Shown one piece after another: positions 39,433 to 47,274 of a DNA stretch of 64,000 nt. A model generated the notes under the pieces. It was not told the origin of the DNA. It ran no database searches and saw nothing but the letters and a program-made list of their open reading frames with translations. The stretch lies in NCBI RefSeq assembly GCF_003201595.1, contig NZ_QJJS01000021.1, forward strand, positions 1 to 64,000, written 5' to 3'. Within the stretch, counting starts at the first letter, position 1, and each line of letters starts with the position of its first letter. The stretch is from Sphaerotilus hippei (GTDB taxonomy: Bacteria; Pseudomonadota; Gammaproteobacteria; Burkholderiales; Burkholderiaceae_C). Made by a program: the position numbers and the translations under genes.

Positions 39433-40949
39433 GGGTGATGCGGCTCGAGCAGGCCGTTGAGCACACCCGGGGAAAAATGGGCATCGACGTAGTCGGCCAG
39501 GCCGTCGAAGACGCTGTCGAGCGTGCGGCAGCGCTGGCCGAACAGCGCCTGCAGCACGGCCGGCGACTCGAACAGGCCGTGGGTGTAGACGCCGAGCACC
39601 GGGCCCTGCTGCCAGCCGAGCACCTCGCCGGCCTCGTCGTGCAGCGCGGTGGCCGCGGCCGGCAGGCCGGCGTGCTGCACCGTGCGGCCGTGGTGGATCT
39701 CGTAGCCCTCGAAGGCCACGCCGGCCAGCGCCTGCCAGGGCCCGGCCAGCGTGGCCGCGAAGCGGGCCCGGCTCGGGCGCAGCAGCTTGACCGGATCGAA
39801 CTGCGTGACCAGCGGCAGCAGGCCCAGGCCGGGGCCATTGGCACCGATCACCGCGGCGGCGGGGCCGCCTTCGACGCCGTGCAGGTCGATCAGCGCCTCG
39901 CCCAGCATCTGCAGGCCGCCGCAGATGCCCAGCACCGCCCCGCCGGCGCGGGCGTGGCGGTTGATGGCCGCATCGAGCCGCTGCGCCCGCAGCCAGGCCA
40001 GGTCGGCGCTGGTGTGCTTGGAGCCGGGCAGGATGACCCAGTCGACCCCGTCGAGCCCGGCGGGCTCGCGCACCCAGCTCAGGCGCACCTGCGGCAGGTT
40101 GCGCAGCGGCTGGAACTCGTCGAGGTTGCTCAGCCGCGGGTAGGCGATCACGGCCACGCGCAGCGGGCGCTGGCCGGTGCCGCCGGTGGAGCGCTCGTCG
40201 AACACGCCGTCCTCCTCGGGCAGGCCGTGCTCGCGCCACATCGGCAGCACCGCCACCGTGGGCACGCCGGTCAGCGCCTGCAGCTGCTCGGGGCCGGGCG
40301 CCAGCAGCGCCGCGTCACCGCGGAAGCGGTTGAGCACGAAGCCCCGGATCAGCGCGCGCTCGTCGGCCGGCAGCAGCTGGTGGGTGCCGTAGAGGTGGGC
40401 GAAGGCGCCGCCGCGGTCGATGTCGGTGACCAGCAGGCAGGCGGCCCGCGCGGCCACGGCGGTGCGCATGTTGACGTAGTCGCTGCTGTGCAGGTTGATC
40501 TCGGCGGGCGAGCCCGCGCCCTCGATGACGACGACGTCGTTCTCGGCCTGCAGCGCCTGCAGCGCGTCGCGGGCATGCGGCCACAGCGCCTCGCTGCGGT
40601 GGCGCCAGGGCATGTCGCCCAGCGCCCGGTCGACCTCGCCCAGCACGACGACCTGGCTGCGGGTGTCGGCCTCGGGCTTGAGCAGCACCGGGTTGTGGCG
40701 CACCTCGGGGCGCACCCGCGCGGCCAGCGCCTGGAAGTACTGCGCGCTGCCGATCTCGCCCATGCGCCCGCCCGGGCCGGGCACGACGCGGGCGTTGTTG
40801 CTCATGTTCTGGGCCTTGAAGGGCGCGACCTTCAGGCCCTGGCGGGCATACCAGCGGCTCAGCGCGGTGGCCAGCCAGCTCTTGCCGGCACCGCTGGTGG
40901 TGCCCAGCACCATCACGGCACGGCCGAGGGGACGGACGGGAGTCGTCAT
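39429..40949 (-). CDS. cobQ: Cobyric acid synthase
   Basis: A 506-residue glutamine-dependent amidotransferase that amidates four carboxyls of adenosylcobyrinic acid diamide. MVLGTTSGAGKSWLATALSRWYARQG near the start is the P-loop-like ATP site, VIEGAGSPAEINL near 140 and DIDRGGAFAHLYGT near 185 follow. The C-terminal glutaminase domain has AVLGICGGLQMLGEAL near 335 with the nucleophilic Cys, and the partner His in GVYTHGLFESP near 465. It overlaps cobT and cobD by four bases each. This is the only corrinoid side-chain amidation gene in the window. Confidence 0.95.
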   Translation of the reverse strand: MTTPVRPLGRAVMVLGTTSGAGKSWLATALSRWYARQGLKVAPFKAQNMSNNARVVPGPGGRMGEIGSAQYFQALAARVRPEVRHNPVLLKPEADTRSQVVVLGEVDRALGDMPWRHRSEALWPHARDALQALQAENDVVVIEGAGSPAEINLHSSDYVNMRTAVAARAACLLVTDIDRGGAFAHLYGTHQLLPADERALIRGFVLNRFRGDAALLAPGPEQLQALTGVPTVAVLPMWREHGLPEEDGVFDERSTGGTGQRPLRVAVIAYPRLSNLDEFQPLRNLPQVRLSWVREPAGLDGVDWVILPGSKHTSADLAWLRAQRLDAAINRHARAGGAVLGICGGLQMLGEALIDLHGVEGGPAAAVIGANGPGLGLLPLVTQFDPVKLLRPSRARFAATLAGPWQALAGVAFEGYEIHHGRTVQHAGLPAAATALHDEAGEVLGWQQGPVLGVYTHGLFESPAVLQALFGQRCRTLDSVFDGLADYVDAHFSPGVLNGLLEPHHP

Positions 40950-42115
40950 GCGCAGTTCCGATCGAAGCAGGAGGAAGGTGAGGCCGCGGCCCCCAGGCAG
41001 GCCGCCAGCGCCGCCTGGGCCGCGGGCGGCTGCACGCTCAGGCGCACCCAGCCGGGCAGGCCCATCGAGGTGGTGTCACGCAGCTTCAGGCCACGCTCGC
41101 GCCAGCCGGCCAGCAGCGCGGCCGGGGTCTGCCCGGCGGGCCAGTGCGGCGCGCGGGCGACCAGGAAGGGGGTCACGCTGGCCTGCACCTGCCAGCCGGC
41201 GTGCTGCAGCAGCGCCACCTGGGCCTGCTTCCAGCGCCGCAGCACGGGCAGGCAGTCCCGCACCCAGGCCTGGGTGTCGGCGCCGGCCCAGCACTCGAGC
41301 AGGCCGACCGCATGCGCGCCCAGCGGCCACGACGGCGCCAGCGCCTGCACGCGCTGCAGCAGCCGGGCCTGCAGGTCCGGGCTCGCCTCGCCCAGGCTCT
41401 CTGCATGAGCCAGGGCCGCCTCGGGCGCGATCGCGTAGGCGCCCCGCACGCCGGTCAGGCCCAGCGCCTTGTTGGGCGACCAGAGCTGCCAGGCCGCCGC
41501 GGGCAGCTCGGGCGCACGGCCCTCGAGCCGCAGCGGCGCGTAGGCCCGGTCGACCACCAGCACGGCGGCGGCGGGCCGCGGCGGTGGCGCGTCGGCCCGG
41601 CCCAGCGGGCTCGACGGTTCGGTGTGCCAGCACAGGTCGGGGGCCTGATCGTCGGCCTGCAGGCCGAGGGCGGCGGCGGCACGGCCGTAGTCGCCATAAC
41701 CCGGCACGGGCCAGCGCACGCGGGCGCCGGGGCGGCACAGCGCCATGGCCGTGCTCAGGCGCTGGATGAACTCGCTGGCGCTGGCCGCGGGCACGATGCG
41801 GCACGGATCGACCCGGTGCAGCCGCGCCAGCTGCTCGCGCAGCGTGTGGTAGCCGGGGTCGGGGTAATGGCGGGCGTCGACCCGCGCCAGCACCTCGACC
41901 ACCCCGGGCGCGGGGCCGCAGGCGTTGGCGTTGGTGGAGAAGTCCCAGCGTGGCACGCCGAGCGCGTCCGGGCCGCCATGCAACGGCACCAGGCCGGGCA
42001 GCGCAGCGGGTGGCACGTCCGCCCGCACATCCGTCAGCAGGGCCGACGCAGGGCCCGACGTGGCCGGCGCCCCGCAGGCGCCCGCATCGGGACTCGACGT
42101 CGGGGGGATGCTCAT
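40946..42115 (-). CDS. cobD: Threonine-phosphate decarboxylase (class II aminotransferase fold)
   Basis: A 389-residue PLP enzyme producing (R)-1-amino-2-propanol phosphate, the linker between corrin and lower ligand. LVPLHGGPDALGVPRWDFSTNANACGPAP near residue 45 is the family N-terminal motif, VPAASASEFIQRLSTAM near 115 binds the PLP phosphate, and WSPNKALGLTGVRGAYAI near 235 holds the PLP lysine. The start at 42115 overlaps the cbiB stop codon. The N-terminal 40 residues are an Ala/Pro-rich extension. The symbol follows the Salmonella naming; in Pseudomonas nomenclature it is cobC. Confidence 0.9.
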   Translation of the reverse strand: MSIPPTSSPDAGACGAPATSGPASALLTDVRADVPPAALPGLVPLHGGPDALGVPRWDFSTNANACGPAPGVVEVLARVDARHYPDPGYHTLREQLARLHRVDPCRIVPAASASEFIQRLSTAMALCRPGARVRWPVPGYGDYGRAAAALGLQADDQAPDLCWHTEPSSPLGRADAPPPRPAAAVLVVDRAYAPLRLEGRAPELPAAAWQLWSPNKALGLTGVRGAYAIAPEAALAHAESLGEASPDLQARLLQRVQALAPSWPLGAHAVGLLECWAGADTQAWVRDCLPVLRRWKQAQVALLQHAGWQVQASVTPFLVARAPHWPAGQTPAALLAGWRERGLKLRDTTSMGLPGWVRLSVQPPAAQAALAACLGAAASPSSCFDRNCA

Positions 42116-43206
42116 GACGCCCCCCTGCCCGGCCCCATCGGCCCGGCCTGCGGCGCCATCCACGGGCTCGGGATCTGAGCCAGCCATGGGCCGGCCACGT
42201 CGGCCAGCCAGGGCAGCAGGCCCGGCAGCCGGTCCGCCGCCCCCGGCAGGCCGGCCAGGCCCAGCCCGGCCAGCGCCGTCAGCAGCAGGCCCAGCCAGGC
42301 GTGGGCGGCCAGCGTGGCCAGCAGCAGCGCGCCCTGCAGGTCGGAGGATTCGGGCGGGCGGCCGGCGGCGTTGAGCACGTAGACCCCGGGCTTGGACAGG
42401 CGCACGCCCAGCTGCAGCGCCATCGCGCCCATGGGCCAGCCGCCGTTGGGCGACGGGGTCAGCGCGGCCTGGTCGGCCAGCAGGCCCCAGGCACTTGGGC
42501 GCCAGCACGGGCGCAGCAGCAGCGCGCTGACCCGGGCGGTGGGCCAGGACAGCAGGTCGTCGGCGCGCGCGGCCCACTTGCCGGCCCACTCCCAGGCGCC
42601 GCGGTAGCCCCACATCGCGTCGGCGGTGTTGGCGAAGCGGTAGAGCACGGCCCCGGGCAGGCCCAGCAGCAGCAGCCAGGCCAGCGGGGCGATGAACGAG
42701 TCGTTGAGGTTCTCGGCCAGGGTCTCGATGGCCGACTCGCGCACCTGGCTGGCGTCGAGCACCGTCACGTCGCGGCTGACCAGGCGGGCGAGCCGCTGGC
42801 GACCGGGCTCGAGCCCCTGCTGCAGCGCCGCGCCGACGGCGGCCACCTCGTCGTGCAGCATCCGCCAGGCGAACAGCGGCTTGAGCAGCACGGCCAGCAG
42901 CGGCAGCGCCAGCAGCGCGGGCAGGCTCAGCAGCCGAGCCTGCAGCCAGGCGGCCGCGGCCATCAGCAGGCCGGCCAGCACCGTCCAGGCCAGCGCGCCA
43001 CCGGGCAGCGCCAGCGCGGGCCGCGCGCGGCGCAGCCGCCGCCCGACCGGCCCCAGCACCCGGCCCAGCCAGGCCACCGGGTGCCAGGCGTCGGGCGGCT
43101 CGCCCCAGCGCCGGTCCCCGAGCCAGGCCAGCAGCAGCGCCCCGGCCAGCGCCAGCGGCCAGGGCGCCGGGGCGCACAGCAGCGCAAGCCAGCCGGAGGC
43201 GCTCAT
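42112..43206 (-). CDS. cbiB: Adenosylcobinamide-phosphate synthase
   Basis: A 364-residue membrane enzyme that attaches aminopropanol phosphate to adenosylcobyric acid. LLLAWLGDRRWGEPPDAWHPVAWLGRVLG near residue 25 is the classic N-terminal motif; SRDVTVLDASQVRESAIETLAENLNDSFIAPLAW near 140-175 and FANTADAMWGYRGAWEWAGKWAARADDLLSW near 190 are equally typical. About five membrane helices are visible. It lies six bases after cobO and overlaps cobD by four bases, so its substrate and linker enzymes are made together. Confidence 0.94.
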   Translation of the reverse strand: MSASGWLALLCAPAPWPLALAGALLLAWLGDRRWGEPPDAWHPVAWLGRVLGPVGRRLRRARPALALPGGALAWTVLAGLLMAAAAWLQARLLSLPALLALPLLAVLLKPLFAWRMLHDEVAAVGAALQQGLEPGRQRLARLVSRDVTVLDASQVRESAIETLAENLNDSFIAPLAWLLLLGLPGAVLYRFANTADAMWGYRGAWEWAGKWAARADDLLSWPTARVSALLLRPCWRPSAWGLLADQAALTPSPNGGWPMGAMALQLGVRLSKPGVYVLNAAGRPPESSDLQGALLLATLAAHAWLGLLLTALAGLGLAGLPGAADRLPGLLPWLADVAGPWLAQIPSPWMAPQAGPMGPGRGAS

Positions 43207-43212
43207 GCCGTC

Positions 43213-43782
43213 CTAGTCCTCGATGCCACGCTGGGCCGGCACGCCGGCCCGGAAATGGTGCTTGACCAGCGTCATCTCGGTGACGGTGTCGGCCAGCTCG
43301 ATCAGCTCGTCGGGCGCGTTGCGCCCGGTCAGCACCACGTGCACATGGGCCGGCCGCTCGCGCAGCGCCTGCAGCACCGGCTCGAGCGGCAGCCAGCCGT
43401 AGCGCAGCGGATACATGATCTCGTCGAGCACGACCAGGAAATGCTCGCCGGCCCGGATCACGGCCTCGGCCCGCGCCCAGCCGTCGCGGGCCAGCTGGGC
43501 CGAATGCTCGAGGTCCTTGCTCTTCCAGGAAAAGCCGTCGCCCAGGCCCTCGATGGGCACGCCCAGCTGCTCGAACAGCCGGTGCTCGCCGAAACGGGCG
43601 CTGGGCACCTTCATGAACTGGTAGATCCGCACCGCCTTGCCGCGGCCGTGGGCGCGCAGCGCCAGGCCGAAGGCGGCCGTGCTCTTGCCCTTGCCGTCGC
43701 CGGTGTGCACGAGGATCAGGCCGCGGCGCTCGCCTTCGGGCACGCGGCGCTCACGGTCGACGGGAGGGGATTCGATCTGCAT
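43213..43782 (-). CDS. cobO: Corrinoid adenosyltransferase
   Basis: A 189-residue ATP:cob(I)alamin adenosyltransferase of the CobA/BtuR type. LILVHTGDGKGKSTAAFGLALRAHGRGKAVRIYQFMK near residue 23 is the P-loop and following strand, VVLDEIMYPLRYGWLP near 115 and VVLTGRNAPDELIELADTVTEM near 145 complete the fold. It adds the upper adenosyl ligand to salvaged or synthesised corrinoids. The gap to the ABC ATPase gene is 30 bases, one of the largest in the operon but still consistent with co-transcription. Confidence 0.95.
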   Translation of the reverse strand: MQIESPPVDRERRVPEGERRGLILVHTGDGKGKSTAAFGLALRAHGRGKAVRIYQFMKVPSARFGEHRLFEQLGVPIEGLGDGFSWKSKDLEHSAQLARDGWARAEAVIRAGEHFLVVLDEIMYPLRYGWLPLEPVLQALRERPAHVHVVLTGRNAPDELIELADTVTEMTLVKHHFRAGVPAQRGIED

Positions 43783-43812
43783 GGTGGACGGGTTCCGGGT
43801 TCAGGGCAGGAC

Positions 43813-44754
43813 TCAGCCGCGCCGGTGGCGGGTGAGCTCGATCACGGTGGCCTGGCGGGCCGGCGGCGCCTCCAGGCAGGCAAGGGCCTCGGCCGCCTCG
43901 GGCGGCGGCACGCCGGCAGCGGCGGGCTCGGGCTCGGGCGGCCGCGGTTCGGCCGGCTCGCTCCCCAGCCGCGGCACGGCCAGCCACTGCTCGCCGACCC
44001 GCTGGATGCGGATGGCGCCGCCGAAGACCTCGACCAGCGCCCGGTGCACCCACGGGTCGTCGCTCGCCCCGATGGCACGCACGTCGCCCTGGGCCAGCAC
44101 GACGAGCTGGTCGGCGGCCAGCGCCAGGTTGAGGTCGTGCAGCACGCTGATGACCGTGCCGCGGCGACCCAGGCGCATCATCAGGCGCACCAGCGCGATC
44201 TGGTGCGGCGGGTCGAGGTGGGTGGTCGGCTCGTCGAGCAGCAGCACCGGCGCCTGCACCGCCAGCGCACGCGCCAGCAGCACGCGCTGGCGCTCGCCGC
44301 CCGACAGCTCGGACAGGCGGCGGTGCTGCCAGCCCTGGCATTCGGTGTCGGCCATGGCCTGCTGCACGATGGCCTCGTCCTGCGGGCCCGGGCTGGCGAG
44401 CAGGCCGAGCTGCGGCAGGCGGCCCAGGTGCACGACGTCACGCACGGTCAGCTCGCCGCTGGCCTCGCCCTGCTGCGCCATCCACGCCAGCTGGCGGGCC
44501 CGCTCGCGCGGGCGCCAGCCGGACAGCGGCCGCCCGGCCAGCCGCACCTCGCCGGCCTGCAGCGGCTGCAGCCCGGCCAGCGCGCGCAGCAGCGTCGACT
44601 TGCCTGCGCCGTTGGGGCCGACGATGGCGGTCCAGCCGGGCGCGAACGACAGGTCCAGCCCGTGCAGCACGCGGCGTCCGCCCAGCTGCACCTGCAGGCC
44701 GCTGGCCTGCAGGTGCCATGCCGGCACGGCCGTGCCCGATCGAGCCTGGTCCAT
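43813..44754 (-). CDS. btuD: Vitamin B12 ABC transporter ATP-binding protein
   Basis: A 313-residue ABC ATPase. Walker A GPNGAGKST near residue 47, Q-loop WMAQQGEASGELTV near 90, signature LSGGERQR near 145, Walker B VLLLDEPTTHLD near 170 and switch His in SVLHDLNLALAADQ near 200 are intact. The C-terminal 65 residues are a Pro/Glu/Ala-rich extension not seen in short BtuD proteins. Its ATG shares one base with the btuC stop codon (TGATG). With BtuC and BtuF it imports corrinoids across the inner membrane; a siderophore role is less likely given the operon. Confidence 0.92.
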   Translation of the reverse strand: MDQARSGTAVPAWHLQASGLQVQLGGRRVLHGLDLSFAPGWTAIVGPNGAGKSTLLRALAGLQPLQAGEVRLAGRPLSGWRPRERARQLAWMAQQGEASGELTVRDVVHLGRLPQLGLLASPGPQDEAIVQQAMADTECQGWQHRRLSELSGGERQRVLLARALAVQAPVLLLDEPTTHLDPPHQIALVRLMMRLGRRGTVISVLHDLNLALAADQLVVLAQGDVRAIGASDDPWVHRALVEVFGGAIRIQRVGEQWLAVPRLGSEPAEPRPPEPEPAAAGVPPPEAAEALACLEAPPARQATVIELTRHRRG

Positions 44755-45761
44755 CACACCCCTCCCCGGCGCCGCAGCAGCCACAGCAGATAACAGCCGC
44801 CCAGCACCGCGGTGAGCACGCCCACGGGCAGCTCCTGCGGCGCGACGACGGTGCGCGCCATCACGTCGGCCACCAGCAGCAGCGCGCCGCCCATGGCCGC
44901 GCTGGCCACCAGCCGGTAACCGTGGGCGGCCTGCACGAAGCGCCGCACCAGGTGCGGCGCGACCAGGCCGACGAACGCGACCAGCCCGGCCTGGGCCACC
45001 GCCGTGCCGGTGGCCAGCGCCATCAGCACGACCATCACCAGCCGCAGCGTCGGCAGCGGCAGGCCCAGGCTGGCGGCGCTGTCCTCGCCCAGCGTCAGCG
45101 CATCGAGCACGCGCGACAGGCGCCAACTCAGCGGCAGCACCAGCGCCAGCACGGCCGCCAGCGCCACGTCCGACGCCCAGCCGAGGAAACCGGTGGTGCC
45201 CAGCAGGAACATCTGCCGCCCGCGCATCGCCTCGGGCGACACGGTGGTGATCAGGTCGTTGACCGCGCCCAGCACCACGCCGACGACCACGCCGGCCAGC
45301 AGCAGCCGGGTGGTGTGCTGCGCCCCGCGCGCCAGCGACAGCGTCATCGCCACGCCGGCCAGCGCGCCGGCGAACGCCGCGGCCACCAGGCCGACGCGGG
45401 CCAGCAGGTCGGCCGACACCAGGCTCAGGCCGGCCCCGGCCAGCGTGCTGGCCGCCAGCACCAGCACGACCCCGAGCGAGGCGCCCGCGGCCGAGCCCAG
45501 CAGGTAAGGATCGGCCAGCGGGTTGCGGAACAGGCCCTGGGCGATGGCCCCGGCCAGGCCGAACAGCGCCCCGGTCAGCCAGGCCCCCAGCGAGCGGGGC
45601 GCGCGGATCTGCCAGACGATGAGCTCGGCCTCGGCGCCGTGCAGGTCGGCCCAGCGCCAGCCTTCGCTGCCGGCGACCAGGCCGCAGCCCAGCGCCAGCA
45701 GCGACACCACCAGCAGGCCGACGGCCAGCACGCGGCGACGCCGCTGCTCGAGCGTGTTCAT
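44754..45761 (-). CDS. btuC: Vitamin B12 ABC transporter permease
   Basis: A 335-residue FecCD-family permease with about ten membrane helices. WQIRAPRSLGAWLTGALFGLAGAIAQGLFRNPLADPYLLGSAAGASLG (residues 50-100) is the family core, LWMLRGRQ-like loop regions occur as AMRGRQMFLLGTTGFLGWAS near 180, and GLVAFVGLVAPHLVRRF near 265 is the coupling-loop motif that contacts BtuD. It overlaps btuF by four bases and btuD by one. It forms the inner-membrane channel for the corrinoid captured by BtuB and BtuF. Confidence 0.93.
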   Translation of the reverse strand: MNTLEQRRRRVLAVGLLVVSLLALGCGLVAGSEGWRWADLHGAEAELIVWQIRAPRSLGAWLTGALFGLAGAIAQGLFRNPLADPYLLGSAAGASLGVVLVLAASTLAGAGLSLVSADLLARVGLVAAAFAGALAGVAMTLSLARGAQHTTRLLLAGVVVGVVLGAVNDLITTVSPEAMRGRQMFLLGTTGFLGWASDVALAAVLALVLPLSWRLSRVLDALTLGEDSAASLGLPLPTLRLVMVVLMALATGTAVAQAGLVAFVGLVAPHLVRRFVQAAHGYRLVASAAMGGALLLVADVMARTVVAPQELPVGVLTAVLGGCYLLWLLRRRGGV

Positions 45762-46702
45762 CGCGGCGCGCGGTCGAGCCGCTCCAGGCAGGAGGCCACC
45801 AGCAGCGCGGCCTCGCCCATGCGCGGGCCGGGGCGCACCAGCATGTCGTAGCGCTCGGCGTCGAAGCCGCAGGTCTGGCCGCTGCGCAGCGCGGCCAGCG
45901 TCGACCAGCCCGGGCGGGCCGGCATGCTCGCGAGGTTGCGCTGCACGGCCATGATCAGGTCAGGCCGGGCGCGCACGATGAATTCGGGGTTGAGCTTGGG
46001 AAACGGCCCCAGCGGTGGCGGCACGATGTTGCCCAGGCCGAGCCGGGTCAGCGTCTCGCCGATGAAGGAGGACGTGCCCGCCGCGTAGGGCGCGGCGTCG
46101 ATCTCGAAATAGACCCGCTGGCCCCGCAGCCGCGCCGGGGTGCGGCCGGCGGCCTGCTGCAGCTGGGCCTCGATGCGCGACCACAGCAGCGGCCCCTGCT
46201 CGGGGCGGCCGATCAGCGTGGCCAGCAGGCCCAGCGAGCGGCGCACGTCGGCATGGTCCTTGGCCTCGATCGCGAAGACCTTGACGCCCAGCGACTCGAG
46301 GCGCTCGAGCGCCCGCGAGGACAGCCCGGCGACCACGACATCGGGCCGCAGCGCGACGATGCGCTCGATCTGCGCGTCGTCGAGCCCGCCCAGGCTCGGC
46401 AGGCGAGCCACCGAGGCCGGCCAGTTGGAATGGCGGTCGACCCCGACCAGGCGCTCGCAGGCGCCGAGCGCGCAGACCGCCTCGGTCAGCGAGGGCAGCA
46501 GGCTGACCAGGCGCTGCGGCGGCTGGGCCAGCACCAGCTCGGCGCCACGGTCGTCGCGCAGGTGCACCGGCTGGGCCCGGGCCCCGGCGGCCGTGGCCAG
46601 CAGGCCGGCGACCAGCAGCACGGCCGCCAGGGCCCGGTGGATGAACCCGCACCGCCACCAGGACGGCGGCCGCACCCGCCCGAGGCGCAGGGCCCGGCTC
46701 AT
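45758..46702 (-). CDS. btuF: Periplasmic vitamin B12-binding protein
   Basis: A 314-residue binding protein with an N-terminal membrane/signal segment (residues 22-44, ending about AGARAQ). The mature part shows QRLVSLLPSLTEAVCALGACERLVGVDRHSNWP near 62-95, IVALRPDVVVAGLSSRALERLESLGVKVFAIEAKDHAD near 115-150 and VYFEIDAAPYAAGTSSFIGETLTRLGLGNI near 205, all BtuF hallmarks. The signal peptide has a long charged n-region. It overlaps cobU and btuC by four bases each. Confidence 0.93.
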   Translation of the reverse strand: MSRALRLGRVRPPSWWRCGFIHRALAAVLLVAGLLATAAGARAQPVHLRDDRGAELVLAQPPQRLVSLLPSLTEAVCALGACERLVGVDRHSNWPASVARLPSLGGLDDAQIERIVALRPDVVVAGLSSRALERLESLGVKVFAIEAKDHADVRRSLGLLATLIGRPEQGPLLWSRIEAQLQQAAGRTPARLRGQRVYFEIDAAPYAAGTSSFIGETLTRLGLGNIVPPPLGPFPKLNPEFIVRARPDLIMAVQRNLASMPARPGWSTLAALRSGQTCGFDAERYDMLVRPGPRMGEAALLVASCLERLDRAPR

Positions 46703-47271
46703 GGCCGGCCCCCGTCGTCGGCCTGCACCGGCCGGCTCCAGGCCTGGCCGGCGACCATCAGCGTGAGCTGGCCGCAGGCCGAGGCGACGCGCTGGTTCAG
46801 CCGGCCGAGCTCGTCGACATAGTCACGCACCTCGCGACCCATCGGCACGATGCCCCAGCCGACCTCGTTGGAGACGAACAGCACCGGGCTGGCCAGCCCG
46901 GCCAGCGTGTCGATCAGGCGCTGCTGCTCGGCGGCCCAGCCATCGAGGTCGGGCGCGCCGTGCATCGGCATCAGCCAGTTGGTCAGCCACAGCGTCAGGC
47001 AGTCGACCAGCAGCAGGCGGTCGGGCCGGGCCGCGGCCGCCAGGGCCGCGGCCAGATGCAGCGGCGCCTCGACGGTGTCGAAACCCGCCGCTCGCTCGGC
47101 CCGGTGGCGCTGGATGCGCGAGGCCATCTCGGCATCGGCCGCCAGCGCGGTGGCCACCACCGTCACGCCGCGACCGGGCCGCGCCCGCTGCCAGGCCAGC
47201 GCCAGCCGCTCGGCCTGGCGCGACTTGCCGCTGCGCTGCCCGCCGACGATCAGGTGGTGGTGTGCGGCCAT
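46699..47271 (-). CDS. cobU: Adenosylcobinamide kinase / adenosylcobinamide-phosphate guanylyltransferase
   Basis: A 190-residue bifunctional enzyme that phosphorylates adenosylcobinamide and then activates it with GMP. HLIVGGQRSGKSRQAERLAL near the start is the P-loop, TVVATALAADAEMASRIQRHRAERAAGFDTVEAP near 35-70 includes the catalytic His of the guanylyl intermediate, LLVDCLTLWLTNWL near 90 and LFVSNEVGWGIVPM near 130 finish the set. It begins three bases after btuB and overlaps btuF by four bases. Confidence 0.96.
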   Translation of the reverse strand: MAAHHHLIVGGQRSGKSRQAERLALAWQRARPGRGVTVVATALAADAEMASRIQRHRAERAAGFDTVEAPLHLAAALAAAARPDRLLLVDCLTLWLTNWLMPMHGAPDLDGWAAEQQRLIDTLAGLASPVLFVSNEVGWGIVPMGREVRDYVDELGRLNQRVASACGQLTLMVAGQAWSRPVQADDGGRP

Positions 47272-47274
47272 CGC